Below, one piece after another: positions 1 through 10,978 of a stretch of 64,000 nucleotides of DNA (positions within the stretch are counted from its first letter, which is position 1; each line of letters opens with the position of its first letter). The DNA is from Aurantiochytrium sp. KH105 (lineage: Eukaryota; Sar; Bigyra; Thraustochytrida; Thraustochytriidae). Under the pieces are notes generated by a model that did no database searches, had not been told where the DNA came from, and saw nothing but the letters and a program-made list of their open reading frames with translations. The DNA is taken from contig BGKB01000030.1 of the NCBI GenBank assembly GCA_003116975.1, positions 3,399-67,398 of the forward strand, read 5' to 3'. The position numbers and the translations under genes were made by a program.

Positions 1-2636
1 TCGTCAGGAAAAACCATCCAGGAGCTCTGCATCCACGGACGCCCGGGCCACTTGGCATAGTAGGCGCTGCGCATAGGGCCTAGGGCCTTGTGCAGGCGTG
101 CAAACCGGGCGAAATGCGCGATCGCACATGGACTCCACGCTTGTACAGCCTGGTCGGGAAGAAGCCCTTCATGAGAGCGGAAAACGGCATCAGCAAGAGC
201 GCTGTGCTCCATCCATCGTTGAAAAATCTCCAAGGTCCGTGTAAAGGAGACGGGCCCAGCGTGCAGCATGGTGTAGCCGCCAATGTCCGAGTGTGTCTGC
301 GAGAGACCAGAAAGTCCGGCCGCGAGCTGACCAATGAGAGCGCTCTGGAGACCATCACGGCTATCCCATGTCGGTAGCTGGTCGCCCATCCACTGCAAGG
401 TGGAGAGCATGGGTGTGCGCAGACCTGCGGATCGCGTGAAGAAGACGGCCTCGTCCTGCGCGAGACGGCCATGTTTTTCGAGAACCCGTTGGTTTACCTC
501 GGCCCAACGCTCAGGAAAGGCATTGTGTGCGGCGGGACCGGCAACATCAAAGGGAAGACCTTCGCCAAAATCGGCCATCCAGCCAGAAACGGCGAGATGA
601 CTTGCGTTCTTGCCGAGCATGTTCCCGCGCAGGACCTCGGTGTACCAGTTCGCGCACGTCTCGTCGAAAATATTGACGGTTCCGAAGCGAAAGTCGGGCG
701 TGGAACTCCATTGCACGAGCGGGACGCCGTCTCGCTGAACAAGGCACCTGCGAGTTTCAGCTTTCTTGAAAAGTGGGCTGCTCTCGCAAAGGTGCGCATT
801 GGCATAGGTTAGGACGCGGATACCCTGTTCCTCCCACAGAGCGCGCGTCCACGCAAACCAGTCTGGATAGAGCTCTGTATCTACCTCCCAGTTCCAGTAG
901 AGCCTTGAACCCGTTGCTGTCTTGCGACGCCCCGCCCAGTCTTGAAGCCAGATTGCAGCAATGGGCACATCAGCCGCGATAAGACGCGCGAGCTTTTCCA
1001 TGATCGCGGTGCGGCCGCCCTGCATGCCAACAATGGCACCTTGTGTTGTCCATGCAGGCAGAGGCCGCATTCGGCCGGACACGCCAGCCGTGTAGGCGTC
1101 GACGAGCCCCAGAGGGGTTTTCGCGGAGATGATGCCTCCACGCAGCGTCGTAGCATTAACTTCGAGAGAAATGCGGTCATCAAGGCTGAGGTCCATGATG
1201 GCTACCTCATGGTTCTCGAGATAGATGCTGCGCATGAGCGAGGTGGTGAGGTGCGGGATGGCCGTATACGTGGTTTGCGAAGCGGAGCCGGCCGGATTTC
1301 CGCCAAGTCCCAAGAGACCCAAAATGCCAAGTGCAAAGCTAAGAGGCTCGAGGCCCCGGCCGACACCTTGCTCGCGGGCGAGGACAGGTAGGATACCCCC
1401 CTTGAGGTCCATCCAGGTGAAGCTCTCGCCCATGCCAAAGATGCGCTCGTTGGGTTGAGATGCCATGGTAAAAAAGACGCGGCCCACCATGGAGGGATCC
1501 GTTTGCGCGGAGAAGCGAACATGCATGGCATCCGGAGGCAAGGGCCCGTCTGCATTCACGTGTGACGCGTTGAGCACAAAGCGGAAAGGCGCGCGGGCAA
1601 TGATGTTGGCTCGCTCGCGCCTCGCGTCACGTGTGTTGCGTAGACTTGACGTTGGGCCAAAGTAGAGGGTGCCAATGAACTCGACAGCAGGGGCCTCGGG
1701 AAAGAAACGCACTCGTTCAACGACTTGTTCTGTAGACAGTCGGCTCGAGGCGTCGACAATGACAAAGGTGCCGGCATCGCCAGGGTTTGTTGCGTGAAGC
1801 GCCGCTTGGCCGTTTTCATTGAAAAGGGAGGCCACCAAAAAGGCTTGCTTGGGCCCCGTCGTTGCCAAGAGGCGGGGGGTTGTCGTCGGGATAGTTTGCG
1901 CCACAATCAGACCTGTGTCAGGTCCCCACTGTACGCGCAAGGTCTCCCCGAGATCAAAGGAGCCGCCGCCACATTCCCATTCAAGAAAAGAGACGTGATC
2001 ACCCAGGATGGCCAAAGTCTCTGTTTCTGGCTCGTGCATGTGGAAGAAGACGCCAAGACAAAGGAGCGCAACACCTGCAAGGCAAAGAAGACCACCTGCA
2101 CAGAATGCCACGGGCCGCGAAGGGCCCGAAGTCTGTTTGCGCAGCGTGTAGACTTGTTGCTTCATAGCAGGCACGTGATGGGCTGCGATGAGTGACATGC
2201 CCAGGCCAGACGCCATGAGCGCCTGCGTGTAGGCCCAGTTCGGGCCCTGCCAGCCTGCAGATTTGTAGTAGCGCGCGCCGGCAAGTCGATTTGACACGGC
2301 TGCTGCGGCTGTGAGTAAAAAGGCAATGAGGATGTGCGCCTGCGTTAGCGACTTTTGCAGCTTGTAATTGCTGGCGACAGCGATGACGGCCACGCCGGCG
2401 GAGAACACGTAGGCTGCACATAGGGCAAGCAAAAGGTACCGCACGAGTCGCTCTTCACCTGACGACTCCGCGAGCGCCTCGGCAGGGTCGCCCGTGCGCG
2501 GGAAGGCCGGGTTTGCCCATGCGTAGTCGAGGACGCCGCACGCAAGGCCGCTGAGACCCGCACCGCAAAAGGGAGCGTACAAGCGCCAGAAACTTACCGA
2601 CGCCCTCCAGGGCGCGGACTGTTTCGGGCAATCCAT
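1..2636 (-). CDS. Membrane-anchored GH31 sulfoquinovosidase, 3' end cut by window edge
   Basis: An open frame runs from ATG at 2636 off the left edge (about 878 codons), with an in-frame stop upstream near 2697 and no ATG between. Residues about 15-200 hold roughly five hydrophobic segments. The rest is a GH31 glycosidase of the YihQ type. Visible family residues, with my YihQ equivalents from memory, are Q565 (Q288), R578 (R301) and W581 (W304) in the WLQDW...SRLYWNW block; nucleophile D689 in WMADFGE (D405); acid/base D752 in WMGDQ (D472); and Y788 in HSDIGGY (Y508). The spacings match YihQ exactly. In YihQ these residues bind the sulfonate of sulfoquinovose, the head group of plant and algal sulfolipid, so release of sulfoquinovose from its glycosides is the likely reaction. 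About 80 C-terminal residues are expected beyond the window. The membrane domain is unlike the soluble bacterial enzyme. Other GH31 alpha-glucosidases are less likely because they lack the Q-R-W set. Confidence 0.85.
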   Translation of the reverse strand, partial: MDCPKQSAPWRASVSFWRLYAPFCGAGLSGLACGVLDYAWANPAFPRTGDPAEALAESSGEERLVRYLLLALCAAYVFSAGVAVIAVASNYKLQKSLTQAHILIAFLLTAAAAVSNRLAGARYYKSAGWQGPNWAYTQALMASGLGMSLIAAHHVPAMKQQVYTLRKQTSGPSRPVAFCAGGLLCLAGVALLCLGVFFHMHEPETETLAILGDHVSFLEWECGGGSFDLGETLRVQWGPDTGLIVAQTIPTTTPRLLATTGPKQAFLVASLFNENGQAALHATNPGDAGTFVIVDASSRLSTEQVVERVRFFPEAPAVEFIGTLYFGPTSSLRNTRDARRERANIIARAPFRFVLNASHVNADGPLPPDAMHVRFSAQTDPSMVGRVFFTMASQPNERIFGMGESFTWMDLKGGILPVLAREQGVGRGLEPLSFALGILGLLGLGGNPAGSASQTTYTAIPHLTTSLMRSIYLENHEVAIMDLSLDDRISLEVNATTLRGGIISAKTPLGLVDAYTAGVSGRMRPLPAWTTQGAIVGMQGGRTAIMEKLARLIAADVPIAAIWLQDWAGRRKTATGSRLYWNWEVDTELYPDWFAWTRALWEEQGIRVLTYANAHLCESSPLFKKAETRRCLVQRDGVPLVQWSSTPDFRFGTVNIFDETCANWYTEVLRGNMLGKNASHLAVSGWMADFGEGLPFDVAGPAAHNAFPERWAEVNQRVLEKHGRLAQDEAVFFTRSAGLRTPMLSTLQWMGDQLPTWDSRDGLQSALIGQLAAGLSGLSQTHSDIGGYTMLHAGPVSFTRTLEIFQRWMEHSALADAVFRSHEGLLPDQAVQAWSPCAIAHFARFARLHKALGPMRSAYYAKWPGRPWMQSSWMVFPD

Positions 2637-3414
2637 TGGCAACGTCCTCGTCCTCGTCGTCGTCGCCGCCGCCGCCGCTGACACGCTAGCGGTTGCCTAG
2701 GGCCGTACGCCCGATGACCGGCTCACTCGCGCAGGTGGGACGCTGGGCCTCGTGTCGCGCGGCCGCGTGGCTCGTTCTGAGTTTGCTGCCGCGGGACTTT
2801 CGTCTTCCTTACATAAGGCCTATTTTTCAAATCATCACGAAGGAAGAAAGGAAGGAAGGAAGGAAGAAGGGGCGTAAAGGCGAAGAATCCATTTCTTCTC
2901 TTCTTCTCTCGGTCCGCGCAGGACAACATGCAACCAATCCGTGTATACATTCATCCAGTTCCCAGTCCAGTTTCCCCTCTTCTGGTCACAAGAACAGGCT
3001 CCACGCGCGCCGCGCTTGATGCCCATCCGCATAGACGAGGCCTAGCTTGTCACAAGAGCTTGACAATTTTAGAAAAAAAACTAACTAACTGCACGTTCCT
3101 TTGCATTGCATAAACTCTACTCCAAGGCCTAGCCAAAGCGTTGAGCTACCCGTTTAGGGACGCGATGGGCTGCCATAAAGGCTCTACTTTTCGTTGCATT
3201 TATGTACAGACAGCATGAGATTGTCATTGCAGGTTCGACTCTGTTTTACGGTTTGGTCCTGCGGGAGTGCATGCAACGTAGTGAATTCTCCCTTCCTTAT
3301 GAGCAAAAGCGATGCTTCCGTCGTGCCATGCAATGCTTTTGCCCTAGTATTGTCGGCAAAAAGAAAAGAAAGGAGAGGAGAGAAGAGAAGAGGAGAAATG
3401 CACCACACCAGAGC
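2637..3414. other. Intergenic, promoter side of the GH31 gene
   Basis: No gene is supportable here. The stretch lies upstream of the leftward GH31 gene and downstream of the leftward FMN reductase gene. It holds a CTCGTC/GCC-rich run just before the GH31 start, a GGAA tract at about 2838-2868, and two AGGCCTAG palindromes at about 3038 and 3125. Confidence 0.6.
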
Positions 3415-4104
3415 CTATGCACTCTTAGGAGCATTGCGCTGAGCCGGATCCCGCGTGAGAGCAGCTCCGCTAAGATCGATTCGACCACGCTGCGACGCAG
3501 TGGCCTCTGCCCACCACTCGAGCTGGTCAAAGCCACGGCCGCAATATCCATGCCACTGATGATGATCGACGTCGGGAAGCAGAGCCCCGCTTTCGTCAAA
3601 GATCAGATGCGCCTTTGGAAAGAGAAGCTGCGCCGACACGGACAAGCATCCAAGCTCGCCAAAATAAGTTCGCATGTTGACGGCAGCCCGAGCACCGCCC
3701 CACTGGCCCATCGAGTATGCGGCAATGAGGCTCGGTTTGTAGGAGAATTTGCTGCTTCCAAAGTGATTGAGAAGATTGGCGAGCGCAGGCGACATCGAGT
3801 GATTGTACTCGGGGCTGACAGCAACGTATCCATCGGCGTTTTCGATGCGCTCCGCTAGCTCATCGAGTCGTCCGGGAGCCTTGCCCTTGGCAAAGCTAAA
3901 GTGCGGCCGAAAGCTCTCGGTCTCGCCGTCAGTCGCGGGCCACTCGAGCGGGTCGATGAGCTCGACGTTGTGGCCGCGGGCCTCGAGGCTCTGTGCACAG
4001 AACCTCGCCACACGCTCCCCTACGCGTGGCGGCTTGGGCGGCCCTACGGTCCGCGTCGACCCGAGGAAGACCAAGAAGCGCTGCGCCTGCGAGCAACCCT
4101 TCAT
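3415..4104 (-). CDS. NADPH-dependent FMN reductase family protein
   Basis: The 229-residue ORF has a complete flavodoxin-like fold signature. An N-terminal FLVFLGSTR phosphate-binding loop (about residues 11-19) is followed by R-V-G-E. The family motif SPEYNHSMSPALANLLNHF sits near residue 97, and a YSMGQWGGARAAVNMR stretch near 128 fits the FMN and dimer region. Proteins of this family (SsuE, ArsH, yeast Lot6 and bacterial azoreductase relatives) reduce flavin, quinones or azo compounds with NAD(P)H, usually in the cytosol as dimers. No targeting signal is obvious. The exact substrate cannot be read from the sequence. The ATG at 4104 is the first in frame that precedes the fold and gives the usual family length. 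Confidence 0.85.
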   Translation of the reverse strand: MKGCSQAQRFLVFLGSTRTVGPPKPPRVGERVARFCAQSLEARGHNVELIDPLEWPATDGETESFRPHFSFAKGKAPGRLDELAERIENADGYVAVSPEYNHSMSPALANLLNHFGSSKFSYKPSLIAAYSMGQWGGARAAVNMRTYFGELGCLSVSAQLLFPKAHLIFDESGALLPDVDHHQWHGYCGRGFDQLEWWAEATASQRGRIDLSGAALTRDPAQRNAPKSA

Positions 4105-5239
4105 TGTCGTCTGCGCGGGGTTGACGTTTGCGCTTGCGCTTGCGCTTGCACTTGAAGTGGAGAAGAGCCTGCCGACTTTTCCTCTCTCCTCTTCTCTCCT
4201 CTCCTCTCCTCTCCTCTTCGCGCGGGTCCCTTGACAGCTCGGGCGTACGGCCGCGTTGAACGCGCTCGACGTCTTGGGTGACTGACAGTGAAGCCTGGCT
4301 GTCTCTGCCTCTGCCTCTTGCCTCTCTGCCCTTGACTTCTTGGCCTAGGCCTAGTAGTAGTACTAGGTCTTTTGCAGCAGTGGCAGAAGAAAATTTGCGG
4401 CGGATTATCTGTATTGGTAAAATAGTGAAGATCGGTCTTGAACCACAAGGTGCCTGGGGATAGGCCTAGTCTTGGCTGGCGAAGAGCCTCTTGGTCTCTT
4501 GTTTTTTTTCCTCGCCATTGGCCAACGTAGCATGTACAAGAAAACTCGCTCCAAGCACTGACGGTGGCACCCACCAATAAGATTGTCACGACCGCGCCAG
4601 AGGTGACTATCATACCAATCGTCGCTTGCTCAAGCTCCTTATCGCCCGCGAGCTGTTCTTCGCGGCACATGCGTACTGCCTTGGCTCTTTGCGCTTATAC
4701 TGTCCGTTTTCCCAAATGACCGAATCAATTGGTTCGACGTCACCTCATCGCGTCTGCTGCTGCTAGCAGGAGTCCAGTCCCATCGTTGGGCCTGCATCAA
4801 TAAATCTTGCGCACTTCTCCGGCCTCATCCGCTCGCGGCCCACCGACCGCTTTCCCTCGCTCGCTCGCCCCCTTCCCGGCACCTCTTCTTGGCCAATGTC
4901 CGTGCCTGCCTCAACCCGCTGAGCGTGCCACAAAAGCTGCGATTTTCACGGCAGATCTCGGCACCGCGAGAAGTCTCCTGGACCGGCACAAGTTGCTTGC
5001 CACTGGCATCTCACATGTCGACCAGCAGCAATCAGTCAATCGATCGATCGATCGATCGACCACGAGCAATCAATCAGTCAGCCAATCCTCCGTGCATTCG
5101 CATTCGCTCGCTCGCTCTGCGGAGACGAGCTGGCCGCAGAGCCCGGACTCGGGACGCAGCCCCACCAAGCCATCGGCCGGCAGCGGCGTGCGGGTCCGAG
5201 GTCGTTGGCCAGGAACTCGCTTGGCCCACTGGAAAGGGA
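4105..5239. promoter_or_regulatory. Divergent intergenic region between FMN reductase and TDH
   Basis: The two flanking genes diverge from this 1.1 kb stretch, so it should hold both promoters. It contains a CTCTCCT-rich run at about 4175-4218, a GGCCTAGGCCTAG palindrome at about 4342-4354, TAGGCCTAG at about 4461, and a (CGAT)n run at about 5038-5059 close to the TDH start. A 189-codon leftward ORF (4101-4670) with one hydrophobic segment overlaps it but is not supported as a gene. Confidence 0.55.
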
Positions 5240-6367
5240 ATGCGCAACATGCAGGCTCTGGGACGCGTCTCGGGAAGACGCTTCCTCAGCGGCGGCAGCG
5301 CGGGCGGCGGCAGCGGCGCGCCGCGCGAGCCGCAGACGGTGCAGCGCGCCTTTAGCTTTGGGTACCCCGGCGAGGCGTCGCGGGCGCGGCAGGCCGAGGC
5401 CACGACGCGGGTCCTCGTGACGGGCGCCTCGGGACAGATTGGCCAGGAGCTTGTGCCCTACCTTCAAGAGGAATACGGCGTCGATAACGTCATTGCGTCC
5501 GACATTCGCACGCCGCGTCGCAGCAAAGGCGGCAACGGCGGTAATGGCAGCCCAAGCGGGCCCTTTGTGTACTGCGATGTCATGCAAAAGGATGCCCTCT
5601 CGCGCATTGCGCTGGAGAACGGCATCGACATGATTGTGCACAACGCATCGATGTTGAGCGCCATTGGCGAAAAGAATCCGCAGCTAGCGCTGCGCATCAA
5701 TACGCGCGGCATGGAGAATGTCCTCGAGGTGGCCCGCGATAACGACTTGAGGGTTTTCGCGCCGAGCACAATCGCCGTCTTTGGCCCCTCGACGCCCAAG
5801 ACCGATACCCCGGATCTGACGGTGATGCGACCCACCACCATTTATGGCATTACGAAAATCTACATGGAGCTCTTGGGGTCGTACTACCACCAACGGTATG
5901 GCGTTGATTTTCGTTCGCTTCGCTACCCGGGCGTAATTTCCTCCGAGACGCTACCGGGCGGCGGCACCACGGACTATGCCGTAGAGATTTATTACAAGGC
6001 GCTAGAGGAACGCAGGTATACAAGTTTCTTGCGCAAGGACGCGGCCTTGCCCATGATGTATATGCCGGATTGCCTCAAGGCGACGATGATGCTTTTGCAG
6101 GCCCCCTCAGAGTCGCTCTCGGATCGCGTGTACAACATCACTTCGATGAGCTTTACGCCGGAGCAGCTCGCGGCGTCGATCCGCAAGTTCATTCCTGAGT
6201 TTGAAATTGACTATGCGCCGGACTTTCGTCAGGATATCGCGGATACCTGGCCGCAATCCATCGACGACCGCCTGGCGCGCAAGGACTGGCACTGGCGTCC
6301 GGACTTTGACATTGACGCCATGACCGAGGACATGCTCCACAAGCTCAACGCGAAGATTGCCAAGTGA
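5240..6367 (+). CDS. TDH: L-threonine 3-dehydrogenase, mitochondrial, short-chain type
   Basis: This NAD-dependent epimerase/dehydratase-fold protein has the full threonine dehydrogenase layout. The NAD-binding loop VTGASGQIG lies near residue 60, catalytic Y-x-x-x-K is in [12 protein letters not shown], and the C-terminal block [20 protein letters not shown] is characteristic of TDH. The enzyme oxidises L-threonine to 2-amino-3-ketobutyrate, which 2-amino-3-ketobutyrate CoA ligase splits to glycine and acetyl-CoA in mitochondria. I chose ATG 5240 (375 residues) over the longer open frame from 4889. It starts an Arg-rich, acid-free leader typical of mitochondrial presequences, and the upstream part is made of GATC repeats and looks like 5' UTR. 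ATG 5249 is an alternative. Confidence 0.9.
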   Translation: MRNMQALGRVSGRRFLSGGSAGGGSGAPREPQTVQRAFSFGYPGEASRARQAEATTRVLVTGASGQIGQELVPYLQEEYGVDNVIASDIRTPRRSKGGNGGNGSPSGPFVYCDVMQKDALSRIALENGIDMIVHNASMLSAIGEKNPQLALRINTRGMENVLEVARDNDLRVFAPSTIAVFGPSTPKTDTPDLTVMRPTTIYGITKIYMELLGSYYHQRYGVDFRSLRYPGVISSETLPGGGTTDYAVEIYYKALEERRYTSFLRKDAALPMMYMPDCLKATMMLLQAPSESLSDRVYNITSMSFTPEQLAASIRKFIPEFEIDYAPDFRQDIADTWPQSIDDRLARKDWHWRPDFDIDAMTEDMLHKLNAKIAK

Positions 6368-7433
6368 GAATGTGTACCAGGTTTTCCCAATGTATGCCAC
6401 GACGCCAAAGGTTATGATAGTCAAGCGCGCTACGTCAAGGGGGCAAGTAGTTCAACGCAAGGTCGATGGGCCGAGCAAGCCGCAGCCGACGTTGTTGCGT
6501 CATACATCATTTTGCATTTCTCTGCTTGAATTTCGCGATCGACAGCCAGACAACCAGTGCAGACCAAGTATAGCATGAAAATAAAAACTCCAACCAAACC
6601 AAACCGAGTCAGTCAGTCTTTGTTGTGAACAACCCAAGGCGTGAGTGAGTGTGGCCTTCGGACTCTTGCGCGCAATAGATTCATCTTTTGGATCCTTGTT
6701 GGTTCCTTTCCGGTCTCTCTCTCCTCAAAAATGCTGCCATAATCACTGGCACTGCAAAACCATCTCTTGATGATCCGTATTCTGTGTCCTACGAGGGCGG
6801 ACAGAGCCAGCATGGCAAAGAAAGGGGAGGGCCTCTTGAGAGGCTGAAAAAATAAGAATTGAAACTGTTTCCCAGGAGAGCGTCTCTTCCAACGAAAAAT
6901 GGTGGAAGAGAACCTTGGTTCTCCGGGATCGTGGTGGACGCGAGGTCCCGTCGAGCATACACCCCCGCGGCACTCGAGCTGCCGTGGGCCAGACCCTGTG
7001 TTCTGTTCTCCTGGCTATTTTTGTGTGTTCTTTGCAACCGAGCAAACAGCCAACAGAGCGGCAAAGCGCAGCAGCGCGCGTTGTTGCCGTGTCGATACGC
7101 CTTGCCGTGCGCATCGTTGCTGGGGGCGTTGGACGCGAGGAGCCGCGGGAACGTGGGTTTGTGCGACGGACTGCCGAGCGGCTCGATCCCTGCGCGTGAC
7201 CAGTCGTTGCGCAGCAAGGGTTCACCTTGATCGGTCGGCGAGGGCGAGACCGAGGAGGACGCCGACGACGGTTTCCTCCTTGACACGGCGCAGCGCGTGC
7301 GCTTGTTCGGGCGCAGCGCGTGCATTAAGCTTGCGTCGTCACCTTGCTGTGCCGTGCCGTGGGGTGACGATACGTGGCGAGGCCATTCACGACGCGGTGG
7401 CGAGGCCATTCACGACTCGGTGGCTTGGCAAAG
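6368..7433. other. Intergenic between TDH and LIS1
   Basis: No supportable gene. A possible AATAAA poly(A) signal for TDH lies near 6580. The region just upstream of LIS1 contains a short direct repeat (GGCGAGGCCATTCACGAC-like) at about 7377-7415. Confidence 0.5.
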
Positions 7434-8834
7434 ATGGTCTTGACGGAGAAGCAACGCAATGAGCTGCACAAGGCCATGGTGGACTACTTGGCATCGGATG
7501 ATCAGTTCAGGGACGCAGCCAAGGCCCTGAGCGCTGCGTTTGGGCTTGACGACGAGAACGCAGAAGCACCTGCAGCGGCCAAGGGTACACCGCTGTTGGA
7601 GCGAAAGTGGACCTCGGTCGTAAGACTGCAGCGCAAAGTCTTGGACCTGGAGCAAAAGGTCAAGGACCTCGAGGCCGAGCGCAAGGCCGGGGGATTCGGC
7701 TACGCGGGCGGAAGCAATGGCGGAGCTGGCGGCGGCGGTCCGGATGGTCTCCGGGCCGGCGAGACGTATGTGCTCAAGACGACGAGCCGTGCGCGTCTGC
7801 AGGGGCACCGCGCGCCCGTGACATGCGTCTGTTTCCACCCACGTTTCAACATGCTCGTGTCGGCGTCCGAGGACGCTTCGCTCAAACTTTGGGACTTTGA
7901 GACGGGCGAATTTGAGCGCACGCTCAAGGGACACACAAATGTCGTCCAGGATGTCGCTTTCAATGGGGATGGGAGTCTGCTGGCGAGCTGCAGCGCGGAC
8001 ATGAGCATCAAATTGTGGGATTTTGCCCCCGGTGGCTCGCAAGAGTGCGTGCGCACGCTCATGGGCCACGACCACAACGTGACGGGCATAAGCTTCTTGC
8101 CGGAGAATCCGCAGCAGCTCGTTTCGTGCTCGCGCGACAAGACCATCAAGGTTTGGGACTCGACTAGCGGGTATTGTCTGCGCACGCTCACGGGCCACGA
8201 CGACTGGGTTCGCAAGCTGGCGGTGCACCGAGGTTCGAGTCTGCTGGCCACGTGCTCGAGCGATCAGTCGGTGATTCTTTGGAACTTGGCGGCCGCCGCA
8301 GGCGGCGAGCTCCTGGAGAGGCTTCGGGGTCACGAGCACGTGGTGGAGGCCGTGGCTTTTTCGTCGGCGACCGCGGACAAGGCGTTGACCAAGGGGCTTG
8401 GTCCGCTGCAAGCCAATGGCACTGGCCACGACGCTGCGCAGCCACCTCGCGCGCCGCAGCATCTGAGCAACAACCACGCGGACCAGGCACAGGCGGGCGG
8501 CGCTGCATACGTGGTGTCGGGCTCGCGTGACCGCACTGTCAAGCTGTGGCAGGTCGCGACTGGTGTCTGTCTCATGACCTTGACGGGTCACGACAACTGG
8601 GTTCGCGCCGTGGCCTTTCAGCCGCATGGCAAGTACCTGCTCACGGCCTCGGAGGACAAGTCTGTGCGCATTTGGGATCTTGAGCAGCAGCGTTGCGTGC
8701 GCACGGTCGCGAATGCACACTCGCACTTTATTACGTCCATGGCGCCCCATCCTAAACTTGCGCTTGTGGCCACGGGTAGCGTTGACACCGAGGTGGCGCT
8801 CTGGGCTGCGGCTCCGGCCTCTGCGAGCGTGTAG
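7434..8834 (+). CDS. LIS1: LIS1 homologue (LisH plus seven WD40 repeats), dynein regulator
   Basis: The 466-residue protein has the LIS1/PAFAH1B1/NudF order. A LisH dimerisation motif lies at about residues 8-37 and a short coiled coil at about 57-85. Seven WD40 repeats start near 115, with repeated GH...WD spacing and LKLWDF, IKLWDF, IKVWDS and VKLWQV ends. LIS1 binds the dynein motor ring and keeps it in a high-affinity microtubule state, so a role in nuclear positioning and retrograde transport is expected. An insert of about 45 residues (about 311-359, Ala/Gln-rich) separates two blades, making the protein longer than the usual 410 residues. ATG 7434 begins the conserved MVLTEKQRNEL start; the open frame extends upstream only into repeat sequence. 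Confidence 0.93.
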   Translation: MVLTEKQRNELHKAMVDYLASDDQFRDAAKALSAAFGLDDENAEAPAAAKGTPLLERKWTSVVRLQRKVLDLEQKVKDLEAERKAGGFGYAGGSNGGAGGGGPDGLRAGETYVLKTTSRARLQGHRAPVTCVCFHPRFNMLVSASEDASLKLWDFETGEFERTLKGHTNVVQDVAFNGDGSLLASCSADMSIKLWDFAPGGSQECVRTLMGHDHNVTGISFLPENPQQLVSCSRDKTIKVWDSTSGYCLRTLTGHDDWVRKLAVHRGSSLLATCSSDQSVILWNLAAAAGGELLERLRGHEHVVEAVAFSSATADKALTKGLGPLQANGTGHDAAQPPRAPQHLSNNHADQAQAGGAAYVVSGSRDRTVKLWQVATGVCLMTLTGHDNWVRAVAFQPHGKYLLTASEDKSVRIWDLEQQRCVRTVANAHSHFITSMAPHPKLALVATGSVDTEVALWAAAPASASV

Positions 8835-9429
8835 AACAATCGTGAATTGTGGCCCTTTGGGTCAGTCGAGGGGAGAAAAAAGATAATGTAAAAGTGAAAT
8901 TGATTCTTGTCAGCTCTCAGCCCTGCCACCGCCTTTTGGATCGACGGGATGGACGGATCTCGTGGTTGATGACGACTTTCATTCTTTGATCAAAGGGGTT
9001 GGGATGAGAATGACATTGTTTTTGGTTTCTTTTGGCGTGCTCGCTTTTCGCCTGGTTCGCGCTGCCATTGCGGTTCGGTCAGTCACAGTCAGCTGGCAGG
9101 CAGACAAGCAAGCAAGCAAGTGTAAATCAACAACAACAAAAAAGAAAAAGACAAAGTGTGAGAATGTGAACAGAAATTTACAGATTGATCTGGGAAAGGG
9201 TATAATGGACGCGATCGTTTGACGAGTTGGAGTGGAGCGTATAGGAATGGTTTACACAATAGTCAGAGGGAGTCGTTGGCGCACAAGTGCAAGACCCTTG
9301 GCCCGTCATCATTTCGGAAAAAAGAAAAGAAAAGAGAATCAGACTGTGCCGTTTGTTTGCGGCGCAGTTCTTTTCTCTTTTCTTTTCTTTTCCTTTGTTG
9401 GATGTGGACATAAGGGGTCTGCTGCTCGT
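8835..9429. other. Convergent 3' region of LIS1 and PP2C
   Basis: Two genes end towards each other here. The sequence is AT-richer than its flanks and has A-rich and TTTTCTTTTC-type tracts at about 9318-9395. No gene is supportable. Confidence 0.5.
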
Positions 9430-10921
9430 TTACTTGAAAGCCGACAAGAGGCGCGAAGCCTTGCTGAGATTTCCCGGCTTAAAGTTGCGGCGCATCATAG
9501 GGTTAATGTCAACCACAACTGCGGTGATATCGTCGGGTGCCATGCCGCCATAAAGACGCTTCTGCTTGGCGTGGGCGGCGAGCTTGGCGGCCGCCTTTGC
9601 GGGGGAGCCAATCTTGGCGACGAAGCGCGCGACATCCTGGGTGTCGAGCACCTCAAAGATACCATCGGAAGCGAGGACGAAGCGCGCGTATTCGCCGCGG
9701 GGAATGGAAAAGGAAACAATGTCTGGCTCGGCAATAACGCTGCGAGCGGCATAGGTATCGCCGATGCTGCGTGTCACCTGAAGAGAGACGCCGCCCGAGT
9801 GGCTAAAGACGACGGCGGGGCCGACCGGCATACCATTGAGGTGGCGGCGGCCAATAAACGAGTGTGGGCGAAGAACCTCGCCCGAACGGGATGCGCGCTC
9901 CGTCTCGCGGCGCCAGAGCTCGCTCTCGAGGAGGCCACTGCGGGGTGCGTGGTCAGCCTCTTCGATGCGGACGCGCTCGGGGTCGTTGACCTCGATGCGG
10001 TGGTCGAGCGTGAGCTGATCGACGGACCCGTCCTGGGTAATCATGATGGCGCGGCAGTCGCCGCACCACGCGGCCTTGCACTGCGTCTCGTCGCTTGCGG
10101 CGTCGTCGTCGAGGAGGTTTGCTGCGGGCTCCGACTCGACAAAGACGGTAACGGCGCAGGTACCGGAGCGGGGCTCGGCGTGCCTCGATGCGCGGACGTA
10201 CTCGTCCATGCGGTTGTATGCGTATGCGATGGCCTCGTCGCTGGGCATTGTCATGGGCGCGTGCTGGCGCGTCATTGATGATGCGAGCGAGGCGAGGTCC
10301 TGCTCCTCGAGGGGTCCCACAGAGTCCTCCTCGTCGCCGTCGAGGCTGCTGTCGAGGCCTGCCGAGGAGCCGCGCGCGCGCTTGTCGTAGGATGCGACGG
10401 CGTCGTAGAGTTTGCCGACGCAGATATCGGCGGCGAGAGCAGATGTGCCGTGGCCGTCAAAGACGCCAAAGTAGTGGACATCCTCGCCGTCTTCGTTGCC
10501 GAGACGGACGTCGTAGCGGTCCTGGTCTTTCTTGCCCATGGCCTGGGCGACGCCGTACTGAAGCGAGGATGCGTCGTACTGGTGGGAGACCATCTTGCCG
10601 AGCTCGCCGCGTCCCTCGGGCCTGCTGAAGGACCTGTGCGGGCCGAAGCCGGTCGCCTGTTCGGGCATGAGTTCCTCGGACACGAGGCTTGCGCCGCTGG
10701 ACTTGCTCATGGACCGCATGCTCTGTGCGCTCATGCCGCCGAGTCCGCGAGGGAGCGACCTGCGCAGGGACCCGAGCGAGCCCTTGAGCTTGCCGCCGAG
10801 GTTCTCCGCCTTGCGCAGGCCGGCCACGGTGCTGTGCACGCTGTCGTCTTGGACCTCCATTGTGCTTGCTTGGTTGCTACCCTGGCCTTGACTTCCGCCT
10901 TGCTTTTGTTGCTGTTGCTTT

Positions 10922-10978
<57 letters not shown>

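Noticed and set aside
3225-3255. A GGTTCGACTCTG element resembling a tRNA B box
   Set aside because: The flanks do not pair as a T arm and no A box or acceptor stem is found upstream.
4101-4670. A 189-codon leftward ORF with one hydrophobic segment, overlapping the FMN reductase start by four bases
   Set aside because: Only the first about 45 residues look protein-like; the rest is Arg/Gln repeat translation and no homology is recognised. It may be the 5' leader of the reductase transcript.
7410-8750. A 446-codon leftward ORF antisense to LIS1
   Set aside because: It lies fully within a confidently identified WD40 gene and has the Arg/His/Val-rich composition of an antisense frame.
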